Assembly: GCF_017726655.1 (NCBI RefSeq)
Contig: NZ_CP072308.1
Span: forward strand, 1,364,001-1,428,000
Origin: Agrobacterium tumefaciens
Lineage (GTDB): Bacteria; Pseudomonadota; Alphaproteobacteria; Rhizobiales; Rhizobiaceae
DNA: 64,000 nt
Direction: 5' to 3'
In this document: in pieces, positions 33,790-41,552 of the stretch
Layout of the letters: every line of letters starts with the position of its first letter
How positions within the stretch are numbered: the stretch's first letter is position 1
The notes under the pieces: generated by a model
Told to the model about the DNA's origin: nothing
Seen by the model: only the letters and a program-made list of their open reading frames with translations
The model's database searches: none
Program-made: the position numbers and the translations under genes

Positions 33790-34962
33790 TTATTCGAAAA
33801 CGATCTTCGGCGCGGCTTTTCGCTCGCTCGTCCCGATGCGCGCCCAGACTTTTTCAGCGATATCGCGATAGATCGCAGCCTGCGGACCGTTGGGATCGGC
33901 AACGACAACAGGTGTTCCCGCGTCCGACAATTCGCGAATGGAGATGGTGAGCGGCACCTCGCCGAGAAAGGGAACCCCGATCCTTTCAGCTTCCGCCTTC
34001 GCGCCGCCATGGCCGAAAATATCGTAGCGCGCGCCGGTGTCCGGGGCGATGAAGTAGCTCATATTCTCCACGACGCCGAGGAGCGGCACCTCTACCTTCT
34101 GGAACATGGTGATGCCCTTGCGCGCATCGGCGAGCGCCAGATCTTGCGGCGTGGAGACGATGACGGCCCCGGCGAGCGGCACCTGCTGGGCGATGGTCAG
34201 CTGTGCATCGCCGGTGCCGGGCGGCATGTCGAGCACCAACACGTCCAGGTCACCCCAAGCCACCTCGCGCAGCATCTGCATCAGGGCGGACTGCACCATG
34301 GGTCCGCGCCAGATCATCGCTGCTTCCTCATCCACCAGAAAGCCCATGGACATGACCTTCAGCCCATAATTCTCCATGGGAAGAATGATGCGGTCTTCCT
34401 GTTGTTTTGGGCGACCCGAAATTTTAAGCAATCGCGGCAGTGATGGGCCGTAAATATCGGCGTCGAGCATACCGACCTTGAGGCCGAGCGATTGCAGGCC
34501 AAGTGCGAGATTGACCGATGTCGTCGACTTGCCCACTCCGCCCTTGCCCGAAGCTACGGCGATAATGGACTTAACACCCGGAACGCCAACCTTCGACGAG
34601 CCGGGCTGCGTGGCGGGCCGACCGGGCGCGGCGGCGGGCCGACCGGGTCCGGCGGCGGGCCGACCGGGTGCGGCCGCCGGGCGCGGTGGGGCGGGTTGCT
34701 GCTGGCCGGGTTTGCGATCGGCCGTCAACGCCACAACCGCGCCGGCAATGCCTTCCACACCCTTGGCAGCCCGTTCGGCTGCAAGCCTGAGCGGTTCCAT
34801 TTCCGGCGCCTTGTCGGCGGGCACAGTGATCGAAAAATACGCCTTGCCGTCGGCGATGAAGATTTCCGAGACCATGCCAAGCGCGACGATGTTCTTATCG
34901 TTGCCAGGATAAATGACGGCCTCGAGCGCCTTTTCAACCTGACTTCTGCTGACCTCTGCCAT
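33790..34962 (-). CDS. Mrp/ApbC-family iron-sulfur carrier ATPase lacking CxxC
   Basis: Mrp proteins are P-loop ATPases that carry Fe-S clusters to apoproteins. The 390-residue protein has an N-terminal DUF59/FSCA-like domain (about 1-90), a Pro/Ala/Gly linker with PGRPAA repeats (about 100-130) and the ATPase with the deviant Walker A IAVASGKGGVGKSTTSVNLA, LDADIYGPSLPRLL and DMPPGTGDAQLTIAQ. The usual CPxC after NMSYF is here NMSYFIAPDTGARYDIFGHG, so the cluster-binding cysteines are absent. The ATG at 34962 has AGGA upstream. Confidence 0.92.
   Translation of the reverse strand: MAEVSRSQVEKALEAVIYPGNDKNIVALGMVSEIFIADGKAYFSITVPADKAPEMEPLRLAAERAAKGVEGIAGAVVALTADRKPGQQQPAPPRPAAAPGRPAAGPGRPAAAPGRPATQPGSSKVGVPGVKSIIAVASGKGGVGKSTTSVNLALGLQSLGLKVGMLDADIYGPSLPRLLKISGRPKQQEDRIILPMENYGLKVMSMGFLVDEEAAMIWRGPMVQSALMQMLREVAWGDLDVLVLDMPPGTGDAQLTIAQQVPLAGAVIVSTPQDLALADARKGITMFQKVEVPLLGVVENMSYFIAPDTGARYDIFGHGGAKAEAERIGVPFLGEVPLTISIRELSDAGTPVVVADPNGPQAAIYRDIAEKVWARIGTSERKAAPKIVFE
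34612..34674 (-). repeat. 21-bp tandem repeat in the Mrp linker
   Basis: The word GGCGGGCCGACCGGG recurs at 34612, 34633 and 34654, exactly 21 bp apart. In the Mrp reading frame this encodes successive PGRPAA-type heptads of the Pro/Ala linker. The number of copies is likely to vary between strains. Confidence 0.85.
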
Positions 34963-35081
34963 AATCCTGCTCCCGCTACTTCATCCGATCGCTATTGCGT
35001 GCCATCCATAGACAAGCCTTGGCGCTTCGCCAATGGCAAAGCGTCATGGCGACGCATTCGTGACGACTTACCGATGCGGTT

Positions 35082-36305
35082 TCAGATTTCGTCGTCCATC
35101 GCCAGCCTTTCAGGATCAAAGACGCGGCCGTCAAAAAAACAGTCGGGGCCGAGGACGAGGCCCGTGCGGGATGCGCCGACGTGAACGGGTTCCTTCAGGG
35201 TTCCCTCCAGCTTCAAATTGGCGCCGGGCACCGGCACGAAGAGCGGCTTCATGGCCTTGCGGAAAATATCCGGCCGATAGGCGTTGCGGGCTGCCTCGAC
35301 CATGGCTGCATCTTTACGGTAATCGGCCGAGACCTCGCCCCAACGCACCATCTGGCTGAAGAACCAGAGGGCCTGGCTTTGCCAGGGGAAATTGGCAGCC
35401 TTGGCGCTGGTGACGAAAAACTCCTGAAAACGCTGCATGTCCTTGAGCGAGGTGGAAATATAGCCCGTCAGTGCCGGCAGCAGATATTCGCCATTTTCAT
35501 CGAGATATTGCGGGGCGGCCAGAATGCCGGCGAGTTCCTCGATATTCGTCGTATTCGCACACCATTCGCCGGCACGGTACAGCGCGCGCAGCAGGGCTTC
35601 CAGAACAGCAGCGTTGTTTTCCGCCCATGGCGTTTTCACCGCCAGTATCTTTTCGGGGGCGTTGTGCCAGACCAGCGCCCCCGTCGTAACAATGCGGCCG
35701 TTCCCCCCCAGCACCACGGCGCTGCCTGCCGGCTCTGCCGCGCAGAGAGCATCGACCTCGCCGCTTTCCAGCAGTCCCGGCATGGCCTTGGGCAAGGCTT
35801 CAACGATTTCCATATCGCGGCCGAGCAGCACGCCATAGCTGCCAAGCAGATATCGAAGAGTGTAAAGCGGCGTCGAAACAATGTCTTCGACGGCAAAAAC
35901 CGGGGGCTTTCTACCCTCCGTGCGGCGCGCCGCACAGACGCGGGCCATGGCTCGTCCGAAGGCGCCGGGATCGGGCAGCTTCAACCCCTCACGATACAGC
36001 TCGTCGTAAAAATCATGGGAAACGGTCGTTGCCGATCCGCCAAGGGAGAGCGTGAAAACGCCGACGATATTGGCCGGCAGATCATCGAGGCCAGCGGCGG
36101 AGCCGACGGGCACCGGTGCGGGAAGGTGGGCAACATGGATGTCGTCGCTGCCGAGTGCCGACAGCACAGTGGAGGCGGAGGGCTGTCTGTAGAGATCAAG
36201 ATCGATGCCTTCATCGGCAGCAAAGCCTTTTTCGGCAGCGGCTATCAGCACGGCGCAATCGATAGTCGGAGAAAATCCCGCTTTAATCCTATGCCGTTCC
36301 GGCAA
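35082..36305 (-). CDS. NrtA/NasS-like substrate-binding protein without signal peptide
   Basis: This 407-residue protein has the two-lobed fold of the CmpA/NrtA/NasS group (IKAGFSPTIDCAVLIAAAEK, SDDIHVAHLPAPVPVG, GLLESGEVDALCAAEPAGSA, then VLEALLRALYRAGEWC and FFSQMVRWGEVSADY). It has no signal peptide, so it should be cytoplasmic, as NasS is; NasS senses nitrate and holds the antiterminator NasT. There is no nasT, permease or ATPase gene in the window. The TTG at 36305 is chosen because AAGGAG lies 7-9 bases before it. Ligand unknown. Confidence 0.78.
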   Translation of the reverse strand: MPERHRIKAGFSPTIDCAVLIAAAEKGFAADEGIDLDLYRQPSASTVLSALGSDDIHVAHLPAPVPVGSAAGLDDLPANIVGVFTLSLGGSATTVSHDFYDELYREGLKLPDPGAFGRAMARVCAARRTEGRKPPVFAVEDIVSTPLYTLRYLLGSYGVLLGRDMEIVEALPKAMPGLLESGEVDALCAAEPAGSAVVLGGNGRIVTTGALVWHNAPEKILAVKTPWAENNAAVLEALLRALYRAGEWCANTTNIEELAGILAAPQYLDENGEYLLPALTGYISTSLKDMQRFQEFFVTSAKAANFPWQSQALWFFSQMVRWGEVSADYRKDAAMVEAARNAYRPDIFRKAMKPLFVPVPGANLKLEGTLKEPVHVGASRTGLVLGPDCFFDGRVFDPERLAMDDEI

Positions 36306-36382
36306 CGATTTCTCCTTTCCGGTGATTCGGAAGGAGGATCGCCGAAGATGCGCTTTATCACAATGAAAAAATTACGGTTTCG

Positions 36383-37123
36383 CTACTTTATGATGCCGAC
36401 GCGCAGGGCCTTCGCAACTGCCTGGGTGCGGTTGACCGTATCGAGTTTTTTCGTGGCTCGATTGAGATAGTGATTGATGGTGTGTTCCGACAACATCATG
36501 ATCTCTGCGATCTCCGCACTGGTCTTGCCGGCGGCGGTCCAGTTCAGGCAGTCAATCTCGCGCTCGCTCAATGTTTCGGGAACACGCAGATCAAGACGGC
36601 GGATCTCGGACAGGCGGGCAAAGACATGCGCGGAGATGTAAAAAAGCTCGGCCAGCCGCGCCTCGGGCAGCACCGTCTTGTTGCCGGAAAAGGAGACGGC
36701 ACCGCGTGTGAGCGTGACATCATGCACCGGAAACCAGACGGAATTGATCATCTCGAAGCGTTCGAAGAGCGCGACCACGCTTTTCTTCAGCACGTGCCCC
36801 TCGCCTTCGACCAGAAATTCCAGCGAGACGGAAAAGGGCACGGTGGATTTTCTGAGCTGCGCCATGACCCGGCTGTGCTGCAACTCCCCTTCTTCATCAT
36901 AACGTTGCAGCAGTTCGGCCGGCCAGCTTGTGATGACAGTGTATTGCGACAATTCGCTCGAAACCTCGGTGGAGAGGTCAAGCACCATGAAAGCCTTGAA
37001 TTCCCACGCCTCGGTCAGCCGCTTCAAAAAGCGGAAAATATCGAACTGCGTGTTAAGGCCAGCGATCTCGCGAACGCAATCAACACCAATCGACTTTAAG
37101 GCTGCCGCCTCTGTTTTCTGCAT
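36383..37123 (-). CDS. LuxR-family regulator with degenerate autoinducer-binding domain
   Basis: This 246-residue protein has an N-terminal domain shaped like the AHL-binding domain (ITSWPAELLQRYDEEGELQH, then WFPVHDVTLTRGAVSFSGN) and a C-terminal GerE/LuxR HTH (LSEREIDCLNWTAAGKTSAE, then MLSEHTINHYLNRATKKLDT). The usual DPV after the Tyr-rich motif is replaced by HSR, so canonical AHL binding is doubtful. No luxI-type gene is nearby, so it is a solo. The ATG at 37123 gives the family length. It lies directly upstream of the NasS-like gene, 77 bp, on the same strand. Confidence 0.85.
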   Translation of the reverse strand: MQKTEAAALKSIGVDCVREIAGLNTQFDIFRFLKRLTEAWEFKAFMVLDLSTEVSSELSQYTVITSWPAELLQRYDEEGELQHSRVMAQLRKSTVPFSVSLEFLVEGEGHVLKKSVVALFERFEMINSVWFPVHDVTLTRGAVSFSGNKTVLPEARLAELFYISAHVFARLSEIRRLDLRVPETLSEREIDCLNWTAAGKTSAEIAEIMMLSEHTINHYLNRATKKLDTVNRTQAVAKALRVGIIK

Positions 37124-37331
37124 GAAAGCTGTTCTTCGAGAAAGAGAAATGCCGCTGCAAAGGCTGCCTTTGCGCGGCAATTGTTGCGGATGTTACTCAA
37201 CAAAACGATTCACGCAAACGAAAGTTGAAAATAAATTTCGAATAGTCGGAAATAGTATTGGAAGATGGTCAGTGAAGCGCGTTGCGGCCTGTTCCACCAG
37301 CCAAGTCTGCCGATTGACCGGCTTGTTTTCT

Positions 37332-38171
37332 TCAATTTCCTGCAACCGGGGATAATCTGCAGGCAAGATCAGCGGAAATATTATCGGCGGTTTGACGCAA
37401 CAGGGGAGCCCACCGTCGAAGCTGGGCGATATCCACACGATAGGCGGGACCAGTGACAGATATCGCCGCCCGGAAGTTGCGGCCCGGCGCGCGGACAGGC
37501 GCGGCTACGCAGTGAATTCCGAGCTCATGCTCCTGAAGGTCGAAACCGTAACCGTTCTGGAAAATCGCTTCCACATCGGCAACGAGCGCTTCAGCCGTCA
37601 CAATCGTATTGTCGGTGAAGCGGTGATACTCCAGTTCCGCCGCCAGTCGGGTCAGCTCTTCAACGGGCAGCAGCGACAGCGCTGCCTTGCCCACCCCGGT
37701 GCAATAGACCGGTGAGGTTTTGCCGACCTGCGAGTGCATGCGCAATGTATGCTGACCTTCCATCTTGTCGAGATAAGTGACCTGATTGCCATTCAACACG
37801 GCGAGATGGACGGATTCCTGCGTCGCCTGCTGCAAGGCAGACAGATGCGGACCCGCGACGCTGCGCAGGTCGTTGCCGCTCCATGCCTTTGCGGCCAATT
37901 GCAACAGCCTCAGCCCAACCGCGTAGGTCTGGTCGGCCGCATGATCGACAAGCCCTTCGGCAACAAGATGGGAGAGCTGGCGATGGACCGTGCCGCGCGG
38001 CTGGCCGCAGGCGTCGACCACATCGGTAAAGCGCATGGGTTTTTCGGCAAAGGCGATCAATTCAAGCAACGAGACGGCCTTGCCGAGTGTGCCGGTATCC
38101 GTCCCGCGTTTCTGCCGCGGGGTTGGAACCGCCTCAGCCTCCTGCCCATTGGGGTTTTTATGATCGGACAT
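37332..38171 (-). CDS. IclR-family regulator, probable galactose operon regulator
   Basis: This 279-residue protein has the winged helix (LGKAVSLLELIAFAEKPMRF, then PRGTVHRQLSHLVAEGLVDH) and the C-terminal IclR effector domain (KTSPVYCTGVGKAALSLLPV, ELGIHCVAAPVRAPGRNFRA). It is divergent from the galactose dehydrogenase operon, with an operator-like palindrome between (38241-38257). So it most likely controls that operon in response to galactose or galactonate. The ATG at 38171 is used; its ribosome site is weak. Confidence 0.9.
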   Translation of the reverse strand: MSDHKNPNGQEAEAVPTPRQKRGTDTGTLGKAVSLLELIAFAEKPMRFTDVVDACGQPRGTVHRQLSHLVAEGLVDHAADQTYAVGLRLLQLAAKAWSGNDLRSVAGPHLSALQQATQESVHLAVLNGNQVTYLDKMEGQHTLRMHSQVGKTSPVYCTGVGKAALSLLPVEELTRLAAELEYHRFTDNTIVTAEALVADVEAIFQNGYGFDLQEHELGIHCVAAPVRAPGRNFRAAISVTGPAYRVDIAQLRRWAPLLRQTADNISADLACRLSPVAGN

Positions 38172-38240
38172 GACAATCCACCGCCATTTGCCTTGACATG
38201 ACGGTCACGCCAAGAGAATAATTCCATTTATTAAAATCTA

Positions 38241-38257
38241 GTTCCGAATATTGGAAC
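38241..38257. promoter_or_regulatory. GTTCC-N7-GGAAC operator-like palindrome
   Basis: The site GTTCCGAATATTGGAAC is 17 bp with exact 5-bp arms and lies 22 bp ahead of the SDR start, between the divergent IclR and galactose genes. Size and place suit an IclR-type operator. Binding is inferred. Confidence 0.6.
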
Positions 38258-38278
38258 AATCAAGCGTTCTTGGATGAG

Positions 38279-39052
38279 ATGATGCCGATGACACAAGCCC
38301 GATTTCCAGACCTCAAGGATGCGGGCGTGCTGGTCACGGGCGGCGGGTCCGGCATCGGGGCAAGTCTGGTGGAAGCCTTTGCCATGCAGGGCGCGAAGGT
38401 CTCGTTCATTGACATCGCCGAAGCGCCGAGCGTTGCACTCGTCAAGCGGCTTGCGGCGACGGCCGAGCATCCTGTCCATTTTTTCAAAACCGATCTGCGG
38501 GATATAGCGGCGATCGGGAAGACGGTGGAGGCAGCGGCCTCCGCCACCGATGGAATCAAGGTCCTGGTCAACAATGCCGCCTGGGACGATCGTCATGACA
38601 TAGACGCCGTGACGGAAGCCTATTGGGATGCCAATCAGGCCGTCAATCTCAAACAGATGTTCTTTACCGTCCAGGCCACTTTGTCCTATCTCAGACAGGC
38701 GGCGGACGCATCCATCGTCAATTTCTCGTCAATCTCGTTTTTGCTGAACATGGGCGAACTGCCGTCCTATGCAGCGGCGAAGGCCGGAATCATCGGGTTG
38801 ACGAAAAGCCTTGCCGGCCGGCTGGGGCCGGAGAATATCCGCGTCAACACGCTGCTGCCCGGCATGATCGTGACGGAGCGGCAGAAGGAACTGTGGCTCA
38901 CGGATGAGGGCATTGCCGCCACCACCGCGCGGCAATGCCTGAAGCGCACGCTCGTCGCTGCCGATCTCTCGGGCCCGTGCCTGTTTCTCGCATCATCGGC
39001 ATCAGGCGCCATCACGGCGCAATCCATAATCGTAGACGGAGGCCTCCTATAA
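38279..39052 (+). CDS. SDR-family galactose dehydrogenase
   Basis: This 257-residue short-chain dehydrogenase has the cofactor motif VLVTGGGSGIGASLV, the NNAAWDD block, the catalytic Ser (NFSSISF) and YxxxK (SYAAAKAG), and RLGPENIRVNTLLPGMIVT. Leading an operon with dgoK, dgoA and an SMP-30 lactonase, it should oxidise D-galactose to galactono-lactone with NAD(P). The start is one of several close ATGs (38279, 38282, 38288) after GGATGAG. Its stop overlaps the next gene as TAATG. Confidence 0.85.
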   Translation: MMPMTQARFPDLKDAGVLVTGGGSGIGASLVEAFAMQGAKVSFIDIAEAPSVALVKRLAATAEHPVHFFKTDLRDIAAIGKTVEAAASATDGIKVLVNNAAWDDRHDIDAVTEAYWDANQAVNLKQMFFTVQATLSYLRQAADASIVNFSSISFLLNMGELPSYAAAKAGIIGLTKSLAGRLGPENIRVNTLLPGMIVTERQKELWLTDEGIAATTARQCLKRTLVAADLSGPCLFLASSASGAITAQSIIVDGGLL

Positions 39053-39966
39053 TGTCCGAACCCGCTTTCATCGCCGTCGACTGGGGCACGACCAGTTTCC
39101 GGCTCTGGCTCCTGAGCCGGTCGGGCGCGGTGCTGGCAGAACGCAGAAGTTCGGAGGGCATGACCACGGCCATGCGGACCGGTTTTGCCGAGGTCCTGCA
39201 ATCGCATCTCGACGCCATCGGCGCGCCCGAAGGCTTGCCGGTTCTCGTCTGCGGGATGGCGGGCGCGCGACAGGGCTGGGTTGAAGCCGGCTATATCGAC
39301 GTGCCGGCATCGCTTTCGCGGGTGCTTGATGGCGCGGTTCGCGTCCCTGAGCAGGTGCGGGATGTCCGCATTCTGCCGGGGCTGGCGCAACGGGATAAAG
39401 ATGCGCCCGACGTGATGCGCGGTGAGGAAACGCAATTGCTCGGCGCCCTCGCCTCCTCCGGGGCGGGTGAAGCGCTGGTCTGCATGCCGGGCACCCATTC
39501 GAAATGGGTTACCGTCCGGGATGGCGGCGTGACGGAATTCGCCACCTTCATGACCGGCGAACTCTTCGACGTCATTTCGAAGCAGACCATCCTTTCCCAT
39601 GCGGTGGCAGACGCCGACGCCTTTACCGGCGAGCATGCCGCCTTCACGGCAGCGGTCCGCGACATCTACGCCACGCCGCAGCTTGCGACCAATCGCCTTT
39701 TCACCCTGCGCTCCGGCCAATTGCTGCACGGCCTCACCGCCACGGACGCCAAAGCCAAGCTCTCCGGCATCATGATCGGACTGGAAATCGCTGGCGCTCA
39801 TTCGGCTGCAACACGAGACACGCCGGTGGTTCTGATCGGTTCCGGTGCGCTTGGCGCGCTTTACGAAGCCGCCTTCACCACGCTTGATATCCACTATACG
39901 GTAGTTGACGCCGACGACGCCGTGCGGCGCGGATTGCTGGCCGCTGCCAATGCCATCTGGCCATAA
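39052..39966 (+). CDS. dgoK: 2-dehydro-3-deoxygalactonokinase
   Basis: DgoK phosphorylates 2-dehydro-3-deoxygalactonate with ATP to the 6-phosphate. The 304-residue protein opens with IAVDWGTTSFRLWLLSRSG, the phosphate-1 motif of the actin-like fold, and has LVCGMAGARQGWVEAGYID, LVCMPGTHSKWVTV and GLEIAGA. The ATG at 39052 overlaps the SDR stop, with GGAGG just before, so the two are translationally coupled. It feeds the aldolase that follows after 15 bp. Confidence 0.93.
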   Translation: MSEPAFIAVDWGTTSFRLWLLSRSGAVLAERRSSEGMTTAMRTGFAEVLQSHLDAIGAPEGLPVLVCGMAGARQGWVEAGYIDVPASLSRVLDGAVRVPEQVRDVRILPGLAQRDKDAPDVMRGEETQLLGALASSGAGEALVCMPGTHSKWVTVRDGGVTEFATFMTGELFDVISKQTILSHAVADADAFTGEHAAFTAAVRDIYATPQLATNRLFTLRSGQLLHGLTATDAKAKLSGIMIGLEIAGAHSAATRDTPVVLIGSGALGALYEAAFTTLDIHYTVVDADDAVRRGLLAAANAIWP

Positions 39967-39981
39967 GAAGAAAGATCGACC

Positions 39982-40611
39982 ATGCGTATTCCCTTTCCGT
40001 CCATCAAATATCCGCTGATCGCCATTCTGCGCGGCCTGAAACCCGAGGAAACCGAAGGCGTCGTCGGCGCGCTGATCGAGACCGGCTTCCGCGCCATCGA
40101 GATCCCGCTCAACTCACCCGACCCCTTCCAGTCCATCGAAATCGCTGCAAAGATGGCGCCGGCGGATTGCCTGATCGGGGCTGGCACGGTCCTCAGCGTC
40201 GACGACGTCGCTTCTCTCGACGCCGCCGGCGGCAAGCTTATGGTAAGCCCCAATGCCGATGCTGAGGTCATTACCGCAGCGCGTGAAAAGGGAATGGTGA
40301 CGATGCCGGGTGTTCTCACCCCAACTGAAGCGCTGGTGGCCGCAAAGGCAGGTGCCACCGGACTCAAATTTTTCCCCGCCAGCATCATCGGCCCGGCGGG
40401 TATCAACGCGATCAGGACCATCCTGCCCAAGGATCTGGTGATTGCCGCTGTCGGCGGCGTTTCCGACAGGAATTTTTCGGAATACACGTCGGCCGGCATT
40501 ACTGCCTTCGGGCTCGGCACCAGCCTTTACAAGCCCGGCATGACGGCTGCCGACGTGCGTGAACGCGCAACCGTCACCCTGTCAGCCTATGATGCAGCCA
40601 TTGGAGGATAA
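39982..40611 (+). CDS. dgoA: 2-dehydro-3-deoxy-6-phosphogalactonate aldolase
   Basis: DgoA splits KDPGal into pyruvate and glyceraldehyde 3-phosphate. The 209-residue class I aldolase has the Schiff-base lysine in GATGLKFFPASIIGP, the glutamate in FRAIEIPLNSPDPFQS, and the phosphate-binding LIGAGTVLSV. It is very like the Eda/DgoA group; the galactose operon around it picks DgoA over Eda. The ATG at 39982 follows AGAAAG. Confidence 0.93.
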   Translation: MRIPFPSIKYPLIAILRGLKPEETEGVVGALIETGFRAIEIPLNSPDPFQSIEIAAKMAPADCLIGAGTVLSVDDVASLDAAGGKLMVSPNADAEVITAAREKGMVTMPGVLTPTEALVAAKAGATGLKFFPASIIGPAGINAIRTILPKDLVIAAVGGVSDRNFSEYTSAGITAFGLGTSLYKPGMTAADVRERATVTLSAYDAAIGG

Positions 40612-40615
40612 CAGC

Positions 40616-41503
40616 GTGGCAACAGTTTTTCCGTTTACCGGACGTGTTCTTGACGATACCCCCATGCTGCTCGGCGAGGGGCCGACATTCGATCCGGCGA
40701 CGGGAACCGCCTGGTGGTTCAACATTATAGGCCGCGAACTGCATGAGTTGCACCTCGCCTCCGGCCGCAAGACCGTGCACACGCTGCCCTTCATGGGAAG
40801 CGCGCTTGCGAAGGTGAGCGACAGCAAGCAACTGATCGCCTCCGATGACGGCCTGTTCCTGCGGGATACGGCAACAGGCGTGCTGAGCCTGCATGCAGAA
40901 CTTGAAAGCGACATGCCCGGCAACCGCTCCAATGATGGACGCGTCCACCCCTCCGGCGCACTCTGGATCGGCACCATGGGCCGCAAGGCGGAGACTGGCG
41001 CGGGCAGCATCTATCATGTCGCCAAAGGCACCGTGACAACGCTGTTTTCGGATATCAGCATTCCGAATTCGATCTGCTTCTCGCCCGATGGCGCGACGGG
41101 TTATTTCGTTGATACCGACGTCAACAGGCTGATGCGCGTGACGCTCGATGCCGCGACCGGTCTGCCGACCGGCAAGGCGGAGCTCTTTAACGATTCCAGC
41201 GAAGCCGATGGTGGCGTTGACGGATCGGTCTGCGATGCCGAGGGGCACATCTGGAACGCACGCTGGGGCGAAGGCGCGGTCGATCGCTATGATGCCAACG
41301 GCAACCATATTGAACGATATGAAGTGCCTGCCGGACAGACCACCTGCCCCGCCTTCATCGGCCCTGATGCCTCGCGCCTGCTCGTCACATCAGCGCGTGA
41401 GAATCTCGATGAGGACGCGATTGCCGAAAATCCGCAGCACGGCTTGACCTTCGAACTCGGTGTCGACGTCAAGGGCAGGTTCGAGCCGCTCTACAAACTC
41501 TGA
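40616..41503 (+). CDS. SMP-30/gluconolactonase-type sugar lactonase
   Basis: This 295-residue six-bladed propeller enzyme should open the galactono-lactone made by the SDR. The metal-site residues are in MLLGEGPTFDPATG (Glu), NRSNDGRVHPSGALWIGTMG (Asn and Asp) and ADGGVDGSVCDAEGHIWNAR (Asp). The GTG at 40616 is chosen because GGAGG of the overlapping dgoA end lies 7-8 bases before it. A start at 40559 or 40589 would overlap dgoA. It is the last gene of the operon. Confidence 0.88.
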   Translation: MATVFPFTGRVLDDTPMLLGEGPTFDPATGTAWWFNIIGRELHELHLASGRKTVHTLPFMGSALAKVSDSKQLIASDDGLFLRDTATGVLSLHAELESDMPGNRSNDGRVHPSGALWIGTMGRKAETGAGSIYHVAKGTVTTLFSDISIPNSICFSPDGATGYFVDTDVNRLMRVTLDAATGLPTGKAELFNDSSEADGGVDGSVCDAEGHIWNARWGEGAVDRYDANGNHIERYEVPAGQTTCPAFIGPDASRLLVTSARENLDEDAIAENPQHGLTFELGVDVKGRFEPLYKL

Positions 41504-41509
41504 GGGAAG

Positions 41510-41542
41510 ATCGGGCATTGCGCATCCCAGCGAATGCCCGAT
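41510..41542. terminator. hairpin between convergent lactonase and GGDEF-EAL genes
   Basis: ATCGGGCATT (41510-41519) and AATGCCCGAT (41533-41542) form a perfect 10-bp stem with a 13-base loop in the 49-bp convergent gap. No T-run, so a possible factor-dependent or processing hairpin. Confidence 0.6.
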
Positions 41543-41552
41543 GCAAACCATC

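Noticed and set aside
35082..36305. calling this gene nrtA (nitrate ABC transporter binding protein)
   Set aside because: There is no signal peptide and no permease or ATPase gene nearby, so only the family is stated.
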